A DNA stretch of 33,863 nucleotides from Candidatus Benthicola azotiphorus (GTDB lineage: Bacteria > Gemmatimonadota > Gemmatimonadetes > Palauibacterales > Palauibacteraceae), in contig CANPVW010000258.1 in NCBI GenBank assembly GCA_947581745.1, forward strand, positions 1 to 33,863. Reading direction: 5' to 3'. Below the pieces are notes generated by a model, which made no database searches, was not told where the DNA came from, and saw only the letters and a program-made list of their open reading frames with translations. Of this stretch, positions 23,020-32,104 are shown piece after piece. Numbering within the stretch: position 1 is the stretch's first letter; every line of letters starts with the position of its first letter. The position numbers were made by a program, and so were the translations under genes.

Positions 23020-25887
23020 TCAGTCCGCCGCCTCGATCCTCACCGCGCAGAACTTGAATCCAGGGATCTTCCCGTACGGATCGAGCGCGTCGTACGTCAG
23101 GACGTTGGCCGCGGCTTCACGGAAGTGGAACGGAATGAACACGCTGCCGGGCAGCAGGTTCTTCGAGGCCTGCGCCGTCAGCGTGATCGCTCCCCGTCTC
23201 GAGGCGACCCGCACCGCGCCCCCCTTCCGGACTCCAATGGCGGCCAGGTCGTCCGGGTGGATCTCGACTCTCGCCTCGGGCGCGATCGCGTGAAGCGCCC
23301 GAGATCGCCGGGTCATCGTGCCCGTGTGCCAGTGCTCCAGCAGACGACCCGTGTTCAGAACGAACGGGTACTCGTCGTCCGGCGGCTCCGCGGCCGGCGT
23401 GAACTCGGCGGGCACGAAGCGGCCAAGCCCGTCCGGCGTAGGGAAGGCATCGCCGAACAGGACCTGCACGCCGTCCGATTCGAGATCGGGACACGGCCAC
23501 AGCTTGCCGGTGAGTCCAAGGTTCTCGTGTGTCAGGCCGGCGTACGACGGAGCCAGCGAGGTCATCTCGTCGAACACCTCGGCCGGCGACCCGTACCGCA
23601 TCGGATACCCGAACGCGGTCGAGAGCTCGGACACGATCTTCCAGTCCTCCCGGGCCGAGCCGGGCGGCTGCAGCGCCTTCCGACCCACCTGCACACGGCG
23701 ATCGGAATTCGTGTACGTGCCCACCTTCTCCAGGTGAGTGGTGGCCGGGAGAATGACGTCGGCGAACTCCGCCGTCTCGGTGAGAAAGATGTCCTGCACG
23801 ACCAGGAAATCGAGGTTGGCCAGAGCCTTCCGGACCTTGTTCACGTTTGGGTCCGAGAGGAAGGGGTTCTCGCCCATCATGTACATCGCCTTGATGTCGC
23901 CGGCCAGCGCGGCCCCCATGATCTCGACGACCGTCAGGCCCGGGTCCGGATCGAGATCGACGCCCCAGGCGGCCTCGAACTTCGCCCGCACGTCCGGGTC
24001 CTTCACGCTCTGGTAGTCCGGATACACGATCGGGATGAGCCCCGCGTCCGACGCCCCCTGTACGTTGTTCTGGCCGCGCAGCGGGTGGAGTCCGGTCCCC
24101 GGTTTCCCGATGTTGCCCGTCATCATCATCAGCGCGATGAGGCAGCGCGCGTTGTCCGTCCCGTGCACGCTCTGGGCGATCCCCATTCCCCAGAACACCA
24201 TCGCCGTCCTCGCCTCGCCGAACAGGCGGGCCACCCGGCGGATGTCTTCCGCCGGCACGCCGCAGATCTCCGCGGAGACCTCGGGATCGTATTTCTCGAC
24301 CAGTGCCTTCAGGGCCTCGAAGTCCTTCGTGCGCGTGCGGATGAACTCGTGATCGACCAGATCCTCCGCGATCAGGACGTTCATCACCGCGTTGTAGAAC
24401 GCGACGTCCGTTCCGGGGCGGATCTGGATGAACAGCTCGGCGTGATCGGCCATGTCGATGCGGCGAGGCTCGACCACGATGATCTTCGTCTTCCCTTCCC
24501 GGGCCGCCTGTTTCATGAACGTGGCGGCCACCGGGTGATTGACGGTCGTGTTCGAGCCGGTGATCAGCGCCACTTCCGCGTTCGCCACGTCGCCGAACAC
24601 GTTAGTCACGGCCCCCGAACCGATGCCCTCCAGAAGCGCCGAGACCGACGAGGCGTGGCACAGCCGCGTGCAGTGGTCGATGTTGTTCGTTCCGAATCCG
24701 GCCCGGATCAGCTTCTGGAACAGGTAGGCTTCCTCGTTGCTGCACTTCGCGCTCCCGAAGCCCGCCATCGCCGCGGACCCGTGCTCTTCCTTGATCTCGC
24801 GCAGGCGACGGCCCGCCAGCTCCAGGGCCTCCTCCCACGTCGCTTCTCGGAAGTGGGGCAGCACGTGCTCGTAGTCGACGAGCCCGCCGGGGCGCCGCCG
24901 CCTCTTCTGGTCGGACTCCTCGACCTCGGGCGACAGCGGCCCCTTGGGATAGGCCGAATCACGACGGATCAACGGTACGGTGAGGCGCTGCGGGTGGTGC
25001 GCGTAGTCGAATCCGTACCGGCCTTTCACGCACAGGCGCTCGTCGTTGACGGGGCTGGCCCGCCCGTCCGCGTACACGACCCGGTTCTGCTCCTCATCGA
25101 CGTGGTAGGTGATGGCGCAGCCCACTCCGCAATAGGGACAGACCGAGTCCACCTGCGTGAGCTCGGAGCGGGGCTTCGGCTCCGGCGTCATCCACGCATC
25201 GACGATCTGCACGAGGGAGAGAGCGCCGGTGGGGCACACCTTCTCGCACTCGCCGCACGAGACGCAGGTGCTGGCGCCCATCGGGTCATCGAGGTCGAAC
25301 CCGATGCGAGTGGAATAGCCCTTCCCGGTGCGTCCGATGACCGCGTTCACCTGCACGTCGTCGCATGCCCGGATGCAGCGGTCGCACAGGATGCAGGACT
25401 GATGGTCTACCCGGATGACCGGCGAGGATCGATCGATCGGGCGTCCGTTGCCGGATGGGATGCCGGCCACCGCGCCGGTCCGATCCCCGGACGCCGCGGC
25501 CGGCGGCCAGTCGACGCCGTACTGCGCCGCGAGCGCCAGCAGCTCGTCGCTCCGGGTCTTGCCGTCGGACTCCGCGTCGGTCGGGTAGTCTGCCAGCAGC
25601 AGCTCGGTCAGACCCTTCCGGCACGCGTCTATCTTCTCGTTGCGCGTGGTGACGACCATCCCGTCCGTCGCCTCGCGCATGCAGGAGGCGGTGAGCTTCT
25701 TCTCGCCCACGTCCACGAGGCAGACTCTGCAGACGCCCACCGGCGGCAGCCGAGGGTCGTGGCACAGCACCGGAATCTCGACTCCGGCCGTCCGGGCGGC
25801 TTCCCAGATCGTCGATCCCGCCGGGACCTGGACCTCGGCGCCATCGATCGTGAGACGGAGCGTGGTCTCCACCGCTTGCTCGCTCAT
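23020..25887 (-). CDS. NAD-type formate dehydrogenase, catalytic (alpha) subunit
   Basis: A 955-residue molybdenum or tungsten enzyme oxidising formate to CO2. The N-terminal [2Fe-2S] domain has Cys42, 53, 56 and 69. Two ferredoxin-type [4Fe-4S] clusters are bound by Cys165/168/171/175 and Cys208/211/214/218. The molybdopterin-domain cluster is Cys250/253/257 and 286 (CPYCGVGC). The active-site residue is Cys410 in CTRLCHASS, so it is a cysteine rather than selenocysteine enzyme. Between Cys69 and Cys165, where soluble FDHs often have a His-Cys3 cluster, it reads ADYPTDAESDGKTRSDELL, without those ligands. The ATG at 25887 has GGAGGAGAG upstream and overlaps the membrane-protein stop by 4 bases. 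With the NuoEF-like protein it forms an NADH-producing complex. No fdhD gene is adjacent. Confidence 0.93.
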   Translation of the reverse strand: MSEQAVETTLRLTIDGAEVQVPAGSTIWEAARTAGVEIPVLCHDPRLPPVGVCRVCLVDVGEKKLTASCMREATDGMVVTTRNEKIDACRKGLTELLLADYPTDAESDGKTRSDELLALAAQYGVDWPPAAASGDRTGAVAGIPSGNGRPIDRSSPVIRVDHQSCILCDRCIRACDDVQVNAVIGRTGKGYSTRIGFDLDDPMGASTCVSCGECEKVCPTGALSLVQIVDAWMTPEPKPRSELTQVDSVCPYCGVGCAITYHVDEEQNRVVYADGRASPVNDERLCVKGRYGFDYAHHPQRLTVPLIRRDSAYPKGPLSPEVEESDQKRRRRPGGLVDYEHVLPHFREATWEEALELAGRRLREIKEEHGSAAMAGFGSAKCSNEEAYLFQKLIRAGFGTNNIDHCTRLCHASSVSALLEGIGSGAVTNVFGDVANAEVALITGSNTTVNHPVAATFMKQAAREGKTKIIVVEPRRIDMADHAELFIQIRPGTDVAFYNAVMNVLIAEDLVDHEFIRTRTKDFEALKALVEKYDPEVSAEICGVPAEDIRRVARLFGEARTAMVFWGMGIAQSVHGTDNARCLIALMMMTGNIGKPGTGLHPLRGQNNVQGASDAGLIPIVYPDYQSVKDPDVRAKFEAAWGVDLDPDPGLTVVEIMGAALAGDIKAMYMMGENPFLSDPNVNKVRKALANLDFLVVQDIFLTETAEFADVILPATTHLEKVGTYTNSDRRVQVGRKALQPPGSAREDWKIVSELSTAFGYPMRYGSPAEVFDEMTSLAPSYAGLTHENLGLTGKLWPCPDLESDGVQVLFGDAFPTPDGLGRFVPAEFTPAAEPPDDEYPFVLNTGRLLEHWHTGTMTRRSRALHAIAPEARVEIHPDDLAAIGVRKGGAVRVASRRGAITLTAQASKNLLPGSVFIPFHFREAAANVLTYDALDPYGKIPGFKFCAVRIEAAD

Positions 25888-26276
25888 GCCTCTCTCCTCC
25901 GGGGCCACAACGACCACACGATGAAGCCGCCGAATCCCACCGTGATCAGTCCCGCGATGCGGAGGGCGATCGGCCGCAGGCCCGCTCCCCACTCGGCGAT
26001 CGCCTGTATGCTGCCCAGGCCGACAATCGGTATGGCGACGCCCGACACGAAGATCAGCGCTCCGAGCGCTCTAAGGGTGCGCGGCATCCGGGAGACCGGT
26101 GCGGCGATCCACATGAAAACGCCGACGGCCAGACGAATCGCGACCACGAGCCACAGTCGCTCGGGCCTCAGGAATACCTCCGCGAGATCCACCAGGCCGT
26201 CGGGCTGCACGATCACCCAGCCACCGAACCCGGCGACGAGCCAGCCGAACGCGAGGACGATCTGCCGGGCTATCAC
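25884..26276 (-). CDS. Small four-helix membrane protein inside the formate dehydrogenase operon
   Basis: A 130-residue hydrophobic protein with about four membrane helices (IVLAFGWLVAGFGGWVIV, LWLVVAIRLAVGVFMWIA, LGALIFVSGVAIPIVGLG, IAGLITVGFGGFIVWSLW) and an Arg-rich C terminus. I do not recognise a family. It starts with GTG at 26276 and overlaps both neighbours by 4 bases, so its synthesis is coupled to both the NuoEF-like and catalytic subunits. It has no heme-ligand pattern obvious enough to call it a cytochrome. It could anchor the dehydrogenase to the membrane or be an assembly factor. Confidence 0.75.
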   Translation of the reverse strand: MIARQIVLAFGWLVAGFGGWVIVQPDGLVDLAEVFLRPERLWLVVAIRLAVGVFMWIAAPVSRMPRTLRALGALIFVSGVAIPIVGLGSIQAIAEWGAGLRPIALRIAGLITVGFGGFIVWSLWPRRREA

Positions 26277-27904
26277 GTCGCCCCTCCATTTCCTGTCGCT
26301 CCCGGCACCTCTTCCGGCCAGTGCCGGGCCACCGAGAGCAGGGGATTCAGCGCCACGTATCCGAGCCCGCAGATCGACGTCTCGGTGAGCAGAAGGTTGA
26401 GCTTCTCGATCACCTGCATGTCGACCGGCTCACCCGTGCTGACCGCCCGCTCCAGGAGCCCGGTGGCCTTCTCGGTGCCGTCCCGGCACGGGACGCACTT
26501 GCCGCACGACTCGTTGCGGAAGAAGCGCACGATGTTCGTGGCGAGCGGCAGGAGCGGGGTGCCCTCCGCCACGACCACCAGGGCTCCCGAGCCCATCATG
26601 CTGCCCGCCTCGGCGAGCGCGGCGAAGTCCACCGGCGTCTCGATCCGGTCCGGCGGGAGGAAGTGCGACGATGCACCGCCCGGCGCGAACGCCTTGAGCG
26701 CCCGTCCTCCACTCACGCCGCCCGCGATCTCGATCAGCTCGGCCACCGTGGTGCCCATCGGAATCTCGTACACGCCGGGCTTCTCGACGTGACCCGAGAC
26801 GGCCACGAACTTGAGGCCCGCGCACCCGTTCACCCCGCGTCCCATCCACCAGTCGGCTCCCTCCGCGGCGATGGCGGCCGCGTGCGCGAAGGTCTCCACG
26901 TTGTTCATCAGGGTCGGGAGTCCGTACAGGCCCTTCTGCCCCGGGAACGGCGGCTTGTTGCGCGGCTCGCCACGCCGGTCCTCGAGCGCCTCGAGCAGGG
27001 CGGTTTCCTCACCGAGGATGTAGCCGCCGGGGGAGATGAACACCTCCACGTCGAAATCGAAGCCGCTTCCGAGGATGTCCGGACCGAGCCAGCCGATGTC
27101 CCGGGCGCGCGCGATCTCCTCCTCGAGGCAGGCGCGCGCCTCCTCGTACTCGTGGCGCAGATAGATGATGCCGCGTGAAGCGCCGATCGCGAGGCCGGCC
27201 AGCATCATCCCTTCGATGACCAGATACGGCAGGTCCTCCAGGATGACCCGGTCCTTGAAGGTGCCCGGCTCGCTCTCGTCCGCGTTGCACACGACGTACT
27301 TCGGCGTGGCCGCCTCTGCGCGCACCAGCTTCCACTTGAGGCCCGTCGGGAAGCCGGCGCCTCCCATTCCGCGCAGGCCGCTCTTCTCGAGCTCGCCGAT
27401 CAGTCGCACGGCGGCTTCGCCCGGATCATCCTGCGCCAGGGCCATGCGGACTCCTTCGTACGCGCCCTCCGCATCGCCATAGGGGTCGGTCTTCCAGGCG
27501 CGGTGTGGCTTCAGCTCCCGTTTCGGACCGCCGCCGCGAATCACTTCGACCACGGCCGCAAGGTCCGCCGCCCGGACGGGGACTCCGTTGATCCGGATTC
27601 CCGGCGCCCTCTCGCAGCACCCGAGGCAGGAGGCTTCCGCTATCTCCACTTCCGCCTGGTCCGACAGCGCTGCTCGCAGATGGTCCGCCAGTCCATCGGC
27701 CCCCGCCAGGTGACAGCTCATGTCCCGGCAAACGGATACGGTGATCGGCGCGGGCGCCGTGGTGCGGAAGTGCGGGTAGAAGGAGACCAGTTCCTGCAGT
27801 CGGTACAGGGGCACGGACAGGCGCTCGGCCAGCTCGCGCAGATCGTCCTTCTCCAGGTGCCCCCGCTCGGCCTGCAGCGCTTCGAGTTCGTGGATCAGGT
27901 GCAT
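26273..27904 (-). CDS. Formate dehydrogenase NADH-binding subunit, NuoE-NuoF fusion
   Basis: A 543-residue fusion. The first 130 residues are a thioredoxin-like [2Fe-2S] domain (NuoE type) with CRDMSC and CLGCC supplying four Cys. The rest is NuoF-like: RGMGGAGFPTGLKW for NADH binding, CNADESEPGTFKDR and LGEETALLEALEDRRGEPR for FMN, a SLBB-like part, and the C-terminal [4Fe-4S] motif ESCGKCVPCRDGT with TSICGLG. It passes electrons from the formate dehydrogenase alpha subunit to NAD+. It is the first gene of the operon; the ATG at 27904 has only a weak ribosome site. The same layout occurs in FdsB-type and related soluble enzymes, usually with a separate FdsG. Confidence 0.93.
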   Translation of the reverse strand: MHLIHELEALQAERGHLEKDDLRELAERLSVPLYRLQELVSFYPHFRTTAPAPITVSVCRDMSCHLAGADGLADHLRAALSDQAEVEIAEASCLGCCERAPGIRINGVPVRAADLAAVVEVIRGGGPKRELKPHRAWKTDPYGDAEGAYEGVRMALAQDDPGEAAVRLIGELEKSGLRGMGGAGFPTGLKWKLVRAEAATPKYVVCNADESEPGTFKDRVILEDLPYLVIEGMMLAGLAIGASRGIIYLRHEYEEARACLEEEIARARDIGWLGPDILGSGFDFDVEVFISPGGYILGEETALLEALEDRRGEPRNKPPFPGQKGLYGLPTLMNNVETFAHAAAIAAEGADWWMGRGVNGCAGLKFVAVSGHVEKPGVYEIPMGTTVAELIEIAGGVSGGRALKAFAPGGASSHFLPPDRIETPVDFAALAEAGSMMGSGALVVVAEGTPLLPLATNIVRFFRNESCGKCVPCRDGTEKATGLLERAVSTGEPVDMQVIEKLNLLLTETSICGLGYVALNPLLSVARHWPEEVPGATGNGGAT

Positions 27905-28004
27905 CCGAAACCCATCCGTGATCGAGGAAGATCCCGCGCCATGATCGGGTCGGCTGAAAAGTAGGTCGCACGGCCGGGCCCTGCCACGGACCGCAGCCTG
28001 ATCC

Positions 28005-28010
28005 TATACT
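28005..28010 (+). promoter_or_regulatory. Possible -10 element of the kinase gene at 28062
   Basis: TATACT followed by GGCTAACACAG lies about 52 bases before the TTG start. The hexamer 17 bases upstream (TGCCAC) is a poor -35 match. Confidence 0.35.
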
Positions 28011-28061
28011 GGCTAACACAGCGAGCGCGGCAAAGGGAGCAAGTGAGAGGAGCCGGAGCAC

Positions 28062-30662
28062 TTGGGTTCGCTGATCGAGCAGATACGGGCCGGACTCCGC
28101 GGTCGGTACGAGGTGGAGGCCGAGATCGGCCGCGGAGGGATGGCGACCGTGTTTGTGGCTACCGACGCCCGCCACGAGCGTCGCGTGGCCATCAAGGTTC
28201 TCGATCCAGAGGTCGGCACGGCCGCCGGAAAGGAACGCTTCGACCGCGAGATCAAGCTGACCGCCGGGCTCTCGCATCCACACATCCTCTCGGTGATCGA
28301 CTCGGGTGAGTTGCCCGGTCCGCCGGTTCGAGCCTGGTACGCGATGCCGTACATCGAGGGCGACTCGCTTCGCGCGAGACTCGACCGAGAGGGGCAGCTG
28401 CCGGTCCCCGACGCCATCCGCATAGCCACGCAAGTACTTGATGCGCTGGACCATGCGCATCGGAAAGGTATCGTCCACCGGGACATCAAACCGGAGAACA
28501 TCCTCCTGCAGGAAGGCCACGCCCTGATCGCCGATTTCGGCGTCGCGCGGCTCGGGCGGCCCGAAGCCGGCCAAGCTCTCACGGCCACGGGAATGACGGT
28601 CGGGACACCCAGCTACATGAGCCCCGAGCAGCTCACTGCCGCCGGGAGCCTCGATCACCGGGCCGACATCTACTCGGTGGGCTGCGTCCTGTACGAGATG
28701 CTGTGCGGAGTGACTCCCTACGCCGGACCGTCCCCGATGGCGATCGTCGCGCAGGCGATGACGGGTGACGTGCCGGCGGTGGCGAGCCAGCGTCCTTCGG
28801 CCGCGGCACTGCAGCCGGTGCTCGATCGGGCGCTGGCGCGGCTGCCCGCCGACCGGTACGGGACGGCGCCCGAGATGATGTCTGATCTCGAGGCCCTGGC
28901 CAACCGCGGGACGGCCGCGTTGTCTCCTCCGGTTTCGCCGGCGCGCCACCGCCGCTACTGGTTGCTCGCCTCGCTGCTCGTGCTGCTCGTCCCGGCGATC
29001 TGGTGGCTGTGGCCGCGAGGCGCGGTTCGACCTTCCGGGAACGCGACGATCGCCGTGCTCCCGTTCCGTCCGGTCGGGGGGGGCGCGGACGAAATCGCCT
29101 CCGGAATCACCATCAGCGTGCGCGATCGTCTCGCCGTCGTCGACGGCATCGACGTGGTCGGGGAGACTTCGAGCGGCGCGGAAGAGCTCAACTCGCTTCC
29201 CGCGCCTGCGCTCGCCCGTCGGCTGGGTGCGGATTACCTCCTGCGGGCCGTCGTGGAAAAGGACATCGCCGGCGACCGGATCGAGGTTCGCCCGGAGCTG
29301 TTCGGCGCCAACGGGACCCGGATCGGCTTCTGGGACCAGAGGCCTATCGTGGTCGACGCCGCCACGCTGTCAGACGTGGAGCGGACGATCGCGGGGGACG
29401 TAGTCAGCGCGCTCGACCTGACGATCGGCGAGGCGGCCCGGGCCAACCTGGCCCCGCCGCAGAGCAATCCCGCGGCCTATGAGGCGTACCTGAGGGCCCA
29501 GCACCTCACGGGCGAAGCCCGCACGGCCCGTCTTCTCGAAGCGATCGCCCTCGATTCCACCTTCGCCCTGGCCTATGCCGATCTGGCGCTGTCAGCGGCG
29601 GTGCAATTCAACTTCGGAGCCCGGACCGCCGCCGACAGCGCCCGCATCGGGGAGCTGGCCGACGCGGCGCTCAGGCACGGCCCGGAGCTGGCCGCGAGCT
29701 TCCTGGCGGAGGGGCTGTACCACCGCACCGTCACGCAGAATCTGGACTCGGCGCTCTACTATCTGGACCGTGCCCGCGCCCTGGCTCCGGGGCGGGTGGG
29801 CATCATGCACTTCCGGGCATCGGCTCTTTGGTCTGCCGGCTTCCTGGACAGCGCACTGGTCGAAGCGCAGCGTGCGGCCGGCCTCGATCCTCTGAGCGCA
29901 TCGGCCGTGTCGCGTGTATCACGGAATCTGCTGTGGCAGCATCGCCTCGGCGAAGCCTGGGCGCGCCACGAAGAGGCGCGTCCCCTGGGGGTGCGGGAGC
30001 GAGCCGACTTCGTGCTGGCCGACGGCGCGTTCATCCAGGCGGCGATGGGGTCGCTCGATTCCGCGCGGGCCGCCGTGTCGACGATCTCGGATCCGGAGCT
30101 CCGCGGCGCGGTCGCCGGAAACTTGCTGACCAGCAGTCTCCAGGGATGGCTGGTCGACGATTCGCTGGCCCTGCGCGTCTGCCGGGCGCCGCAGAACGCG
30201 GGGTTCGTACGCCAGTGGCCCGAGGATCGCCTGATCGGGTGCGCCCTGGAGGCACGCTCGCGGGGTGATACGGCACGCGCCCGGGCGATGGCCGACTCGG
30301 CCCGCTCTGTCTTGCGCTCTCTGGTGGACGAACGTCCTGGAGACGAGCTGTACAGGATGCGCCTCGCCTACGCGGACTTCCTGGCCGGCGACAGGGAAGC
30401 CGCCCTCGCCCAGGCGGATTCCAGCATCGCCATCCGCAATGCCTACTGGGACTTCTATCCCGGGGCGGTGAACGCGATATGCTACGCCCGGCTCGTCGCC
30501 ATGGCCGGTGACGCGGACCGGGCCGTCCGGGAGCTCGGCCCCATGCTATCAGGATACTCCCCCCTCACCGTGGACTGGCTGCGGATCGATCCCGCCTTCG
30601 ACGAAATCCGCGGTCGACCCGAGTTCCAGGCCGTGCTCCGCACCGGCGGCCTCACTGAATAG
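28062..30662 (+). CDS. Membrane serine/threonine kinase with TolB-like and TPR regions
   Basis: An 866-residue protein. The kinase domain (about 16-280) has GRGGMATV at 23-30, Lys45, HRD at 139-141 (HRDIKPENILL), DFG at 158-160 and SPE at 187-189. One membrane helix follows (about 299-317, YWLLASLLVLLVPAIWWLW). Then comes a TolB-like segment (NATIAVLPFRP...) and a long TPR-like C-terminal region, which should be outside the cytoplasm if the kinase is inside. The start is TTG at 28062, since no ATG or GTG in frame lies near the kinase N terminus; GGAG at 28055-28058 and GAGGAG further up serve as ribosome site. It is divergent from the formate dehydrogenase operon and is followed by the ECF sigma gene after 80 bp. 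Confidence 0.9.
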   Translation: MGSLIEQIRAGLRGRYEVEAEIGRGGMATVFVATDARHERRVAIKVLDPEVGTAAGKERFDREIKLTAGLSHPHILSVIDSGELPGPPVRAWYAMPYIEGDSLRARLDREGQLPVPDAIRIATQVLDALDHAHRKGIVHRDIKPENILLQEGHALIADFGVARLGRPEAGQALTATGMTVGTPSYMSPEQLTAAGSLDHRADIYSVGCVLYEMLCGVTPYAGPSPMAIVAQAMTGDVPAVASQRPSAAALQPVLDRALARLPADRYGTAPEMMSDLEALANRGTAALSPPVSPARHRRYWLLASLLVLLVPAIWWLWPRGAVRPSGNATIAVLPFRPVGGGADEIASGITISVRDRLAVVDGIDVVGETSSGAEELNSLPAPALARRLGADYLLRAVVEKDIAGDRIEVRPELFGANGTRIGFWDQRPIVVDAATLSDVERTIAGDVVSALDLTIGEAARANLAPPQSNPAAYEAYLRAQHLTGEARTARLLEAIALDSTFALAYADLALSAAVQFNFGARTAADSARIGELADAALRHGPELAASFLAEGLYHRTVTQNLDSALYYLDRARALAPGRVGIMHFRASALWSAGFLDSALVEAQRAAGLDPLSASAVSRVSRNLLWQHRLGEAWARHEEARPLGVRERADFVLADGAFIQAAMGSLDSARAAVSTISDPELRGAVAGNLLTSSLQGWLVDDSLALRVCRAPQNAGFVRQWPEDRLIGCALEARSRGDTARARAMADSARSVLRSLVDERPGDELYRMRLAYADFLAGDREAALAQADSSIAIRNAYWDFYPGAVNAICYARLVAMAGDADRAVRELGPMLSGYSPLTVDWLRIDPAFDEIRGRPEFQAVLRTGGLTE

Positions 30663-30742
30663 AGTGCGGCGGGTCCGGCTGCCTGCCCGCGTGGGAGGGT
30701 GCCAAGCTCGGGCCAATCCACGCAACGGTTTCCCCCCAGGCC

Positions 30743-31360
30743 GTGTCCGATCGGTTGAAGGCGCCGGGAGAGGCCCGGCCTGAGCCGACGAGGCGACGAC
30801 AGGAAGAGCTCGAGCGAGTGGACGACTCACAGCTTCTGGCGAAGGTGCGGGCGGGAGATCCCGAAGCTGAGCGCGCCCTGTACGACGCACACGTGGACCG
30901 GGTGTTCCGCCTGGCCTATCGGATGACGGGAGACGAGGCGCTGGCCCAGGACTTCACGCAGGAGGCCTTCATTCGCGCCTTCAACAAGTTGCACACGTTT
31001 CGGGGCGATTCGGCCCTCTCCACGTGGCTGCACACGGTAACGACCTCAGTGGTCCTCAACGGATTGAGAAAAGTGAAGAAGTTCCGGACGTCGGAAATCG
31101 ATCTCGAGCAGGCCAGGGCCGTGGCGGGCGGAAGGCGCCGCGCGGAGCCCGACCTCAAGGATCGACTCACGCAGGCCATCGACGGCCTGCCCGACGGATA
31201 TCGGACTGTCTTCGTGATGCACGACATCGAGGGATACACGCACGAAGAAATAGCCGGCGCGCTGGGTGTCGCGACCGGCACTTCGAAAGCCCAGCTGTCG
31301 CGCGCCAGGGCGAAGCTCCGCGTCGAACTTGCGGACTTCGCGGAGGAAGTGGTGGCATGA
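30743..31360 (+). CDS. ECF-type sigma factor
   Basis: A 205-residue sigma70-family protein. Region 2 reads AERALYDAHVDRVFRLAYRM, then AQDFTQEAFIRAFNKLHTF and DSALSTWLHTVTTSVVLNGL. Region 4 reads LPDGYRTVFVMHDIEGYTHE and TGTSKAQLSRARAKLRVELA, giving the two-region layout of ECF factors. The GTG at 30743 is the first start in frame; the GTG at 30818 is also possible and would remove a polar N-terminal arm. Its stop overlaps the next gene's ATG (ATGA). The next gene encodes a single-helix membrane protein, as expected for an anti-sigma partner. Confidence 0.9.
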   Translation: MSDRLKAPGEARPEPTRRRQEELERVDDSQLLAKVRAGDPEAERALYDAHVDRVFRLAYRMTGDEALAQDFTQEAFIRAFNKLHTFRGDSALSTWLHTVTTSVVLNGLRKVKKFRTSEIDLEQARAVAGGRRRAEPDLKDRLTQAIDGLPDGYRTVFVMHDIEGYTHEEIAGALGVATGTSKAQLSRARAKLRVELADFAEEVVA

Positions 31361-32076
31361 ACGACCAGAACCGCATGGACGAAGACCTCGGCGAGACCGA
31401 GAGGGACCGGTTCGACGCCGGCGTGGCGAACGCGGCGCGAGACAGCTACCGCGCGCCGCCGGAGACTCCGCGCGACGAAATGTGGACGGTGATCCAGGCG
31501 GCCCGCGCGGCCGCGGCGCCGGGAGTCGTCCCGATCCGACGCTTCCGTCCGCAGCCCTGGTGGGCAGCGGTCGCGGCGGCGCTCGTGGTGGGCGTCGTTC
31601 TCGGCCGAGGCTCCTTCGGCGGCGGTCCGGATGCGGGGGTCGGACTGTCCGACGCCGGAACCGGGACGCCTGCCGTCGTGGGCGTTGCTCCGCCCAAGGG
31701 GACGCCGAGTGCGGCGGGCACCGTGGTACCGCGCTCGTACAGGGTGGCTGCGGCCCGACATCTCAACCGCACGGCGGATTTCCTGACGATGTTCCGGGTC
31801 GACGCCCGTTCCGACCGCCTCGACGCAACGGACCTCGGAACGTGGGCGCGGCGGCTCCTGACGGACACGCGGCTCCTGATCGACTCCCCGGCGGGCGACG
31901 ATCCCGAGCTCCGGAACCTGCTCGGCGACCTGGAGCTCGTGCTGGCGCAGATCGTTCAGCTGAGAGCGGACGATCCGAACGAGGTGGAGATCATCGATGA
32001 AGGTCTGGAATCCAGTCAGTTGCTGTTCCGGCTCAAGGCCGCGGAAGCGACCGCGCCGGCGATGGTGGGACTGTAA
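31357..32076 (+). CDS. Candidate membrane anti-sigma factor
   Basis: A 239-residue single-pass protein: about 65 polar N-terminal residues, one membrane helix (about 68-84, PWWAAVAAALVVGVVLG), then a Gly/Pro-rich linker and a C-terminal helical part beginning RSYRVAAARHLNRTADFL. The layout and the 4-base overlap with the sigma gene suggest that it holds that sigma factor at the membrane. It lacks the HxxxCxxC zinc motif of common anti-sigma factors, so the function is inferred from context. The ATG at 31357 has GGAGGA 8-9 bases upstream. The HEAT protein gene follows after 28 bp. Confidence 0.7.
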   Translation: MNDQNRMDEDLGETERDRFDAGVANAARDSYRAPPETPRDEMWTVIQAARAAAAPGVVPIRRFRPQPWWAAVAAALVVGVVLGRGSFGGGPDAGVGLSDAGTGTPAVVGVAPPKGTPSAAGTVVPRSYRVAAARHLNRTADFLTMFRVDARSDRLDATDLGTWARRLLTDTRLLIDSPAGDDPELRNLLGDLELVLAQIVQLRADDPNEVEIIDEGLESSQLLFRLKAAEATAPAMVGL

Positions 32077-32104
32077 TAGAGTCAACGGGAAGAGGAGACG
32101 AACG

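Noticed and set aside
22966..26388. 1140-residue open frame on the plus strand
   Set aside because: It is the mirror of the formate dehydrogenase catalytic gene. Its translation is Arg/His/Asp-rich with no domain motifs, while the opposite strand has intact Fe-S and molybdopterin motifs.
27426..28949. 507-residue open frame on the minus strand
   Set aside because: It runs antisense through the kinase gene and then out of frame through the NuoEF-like gene; no family motif is seen and both overlapped genes are clear.
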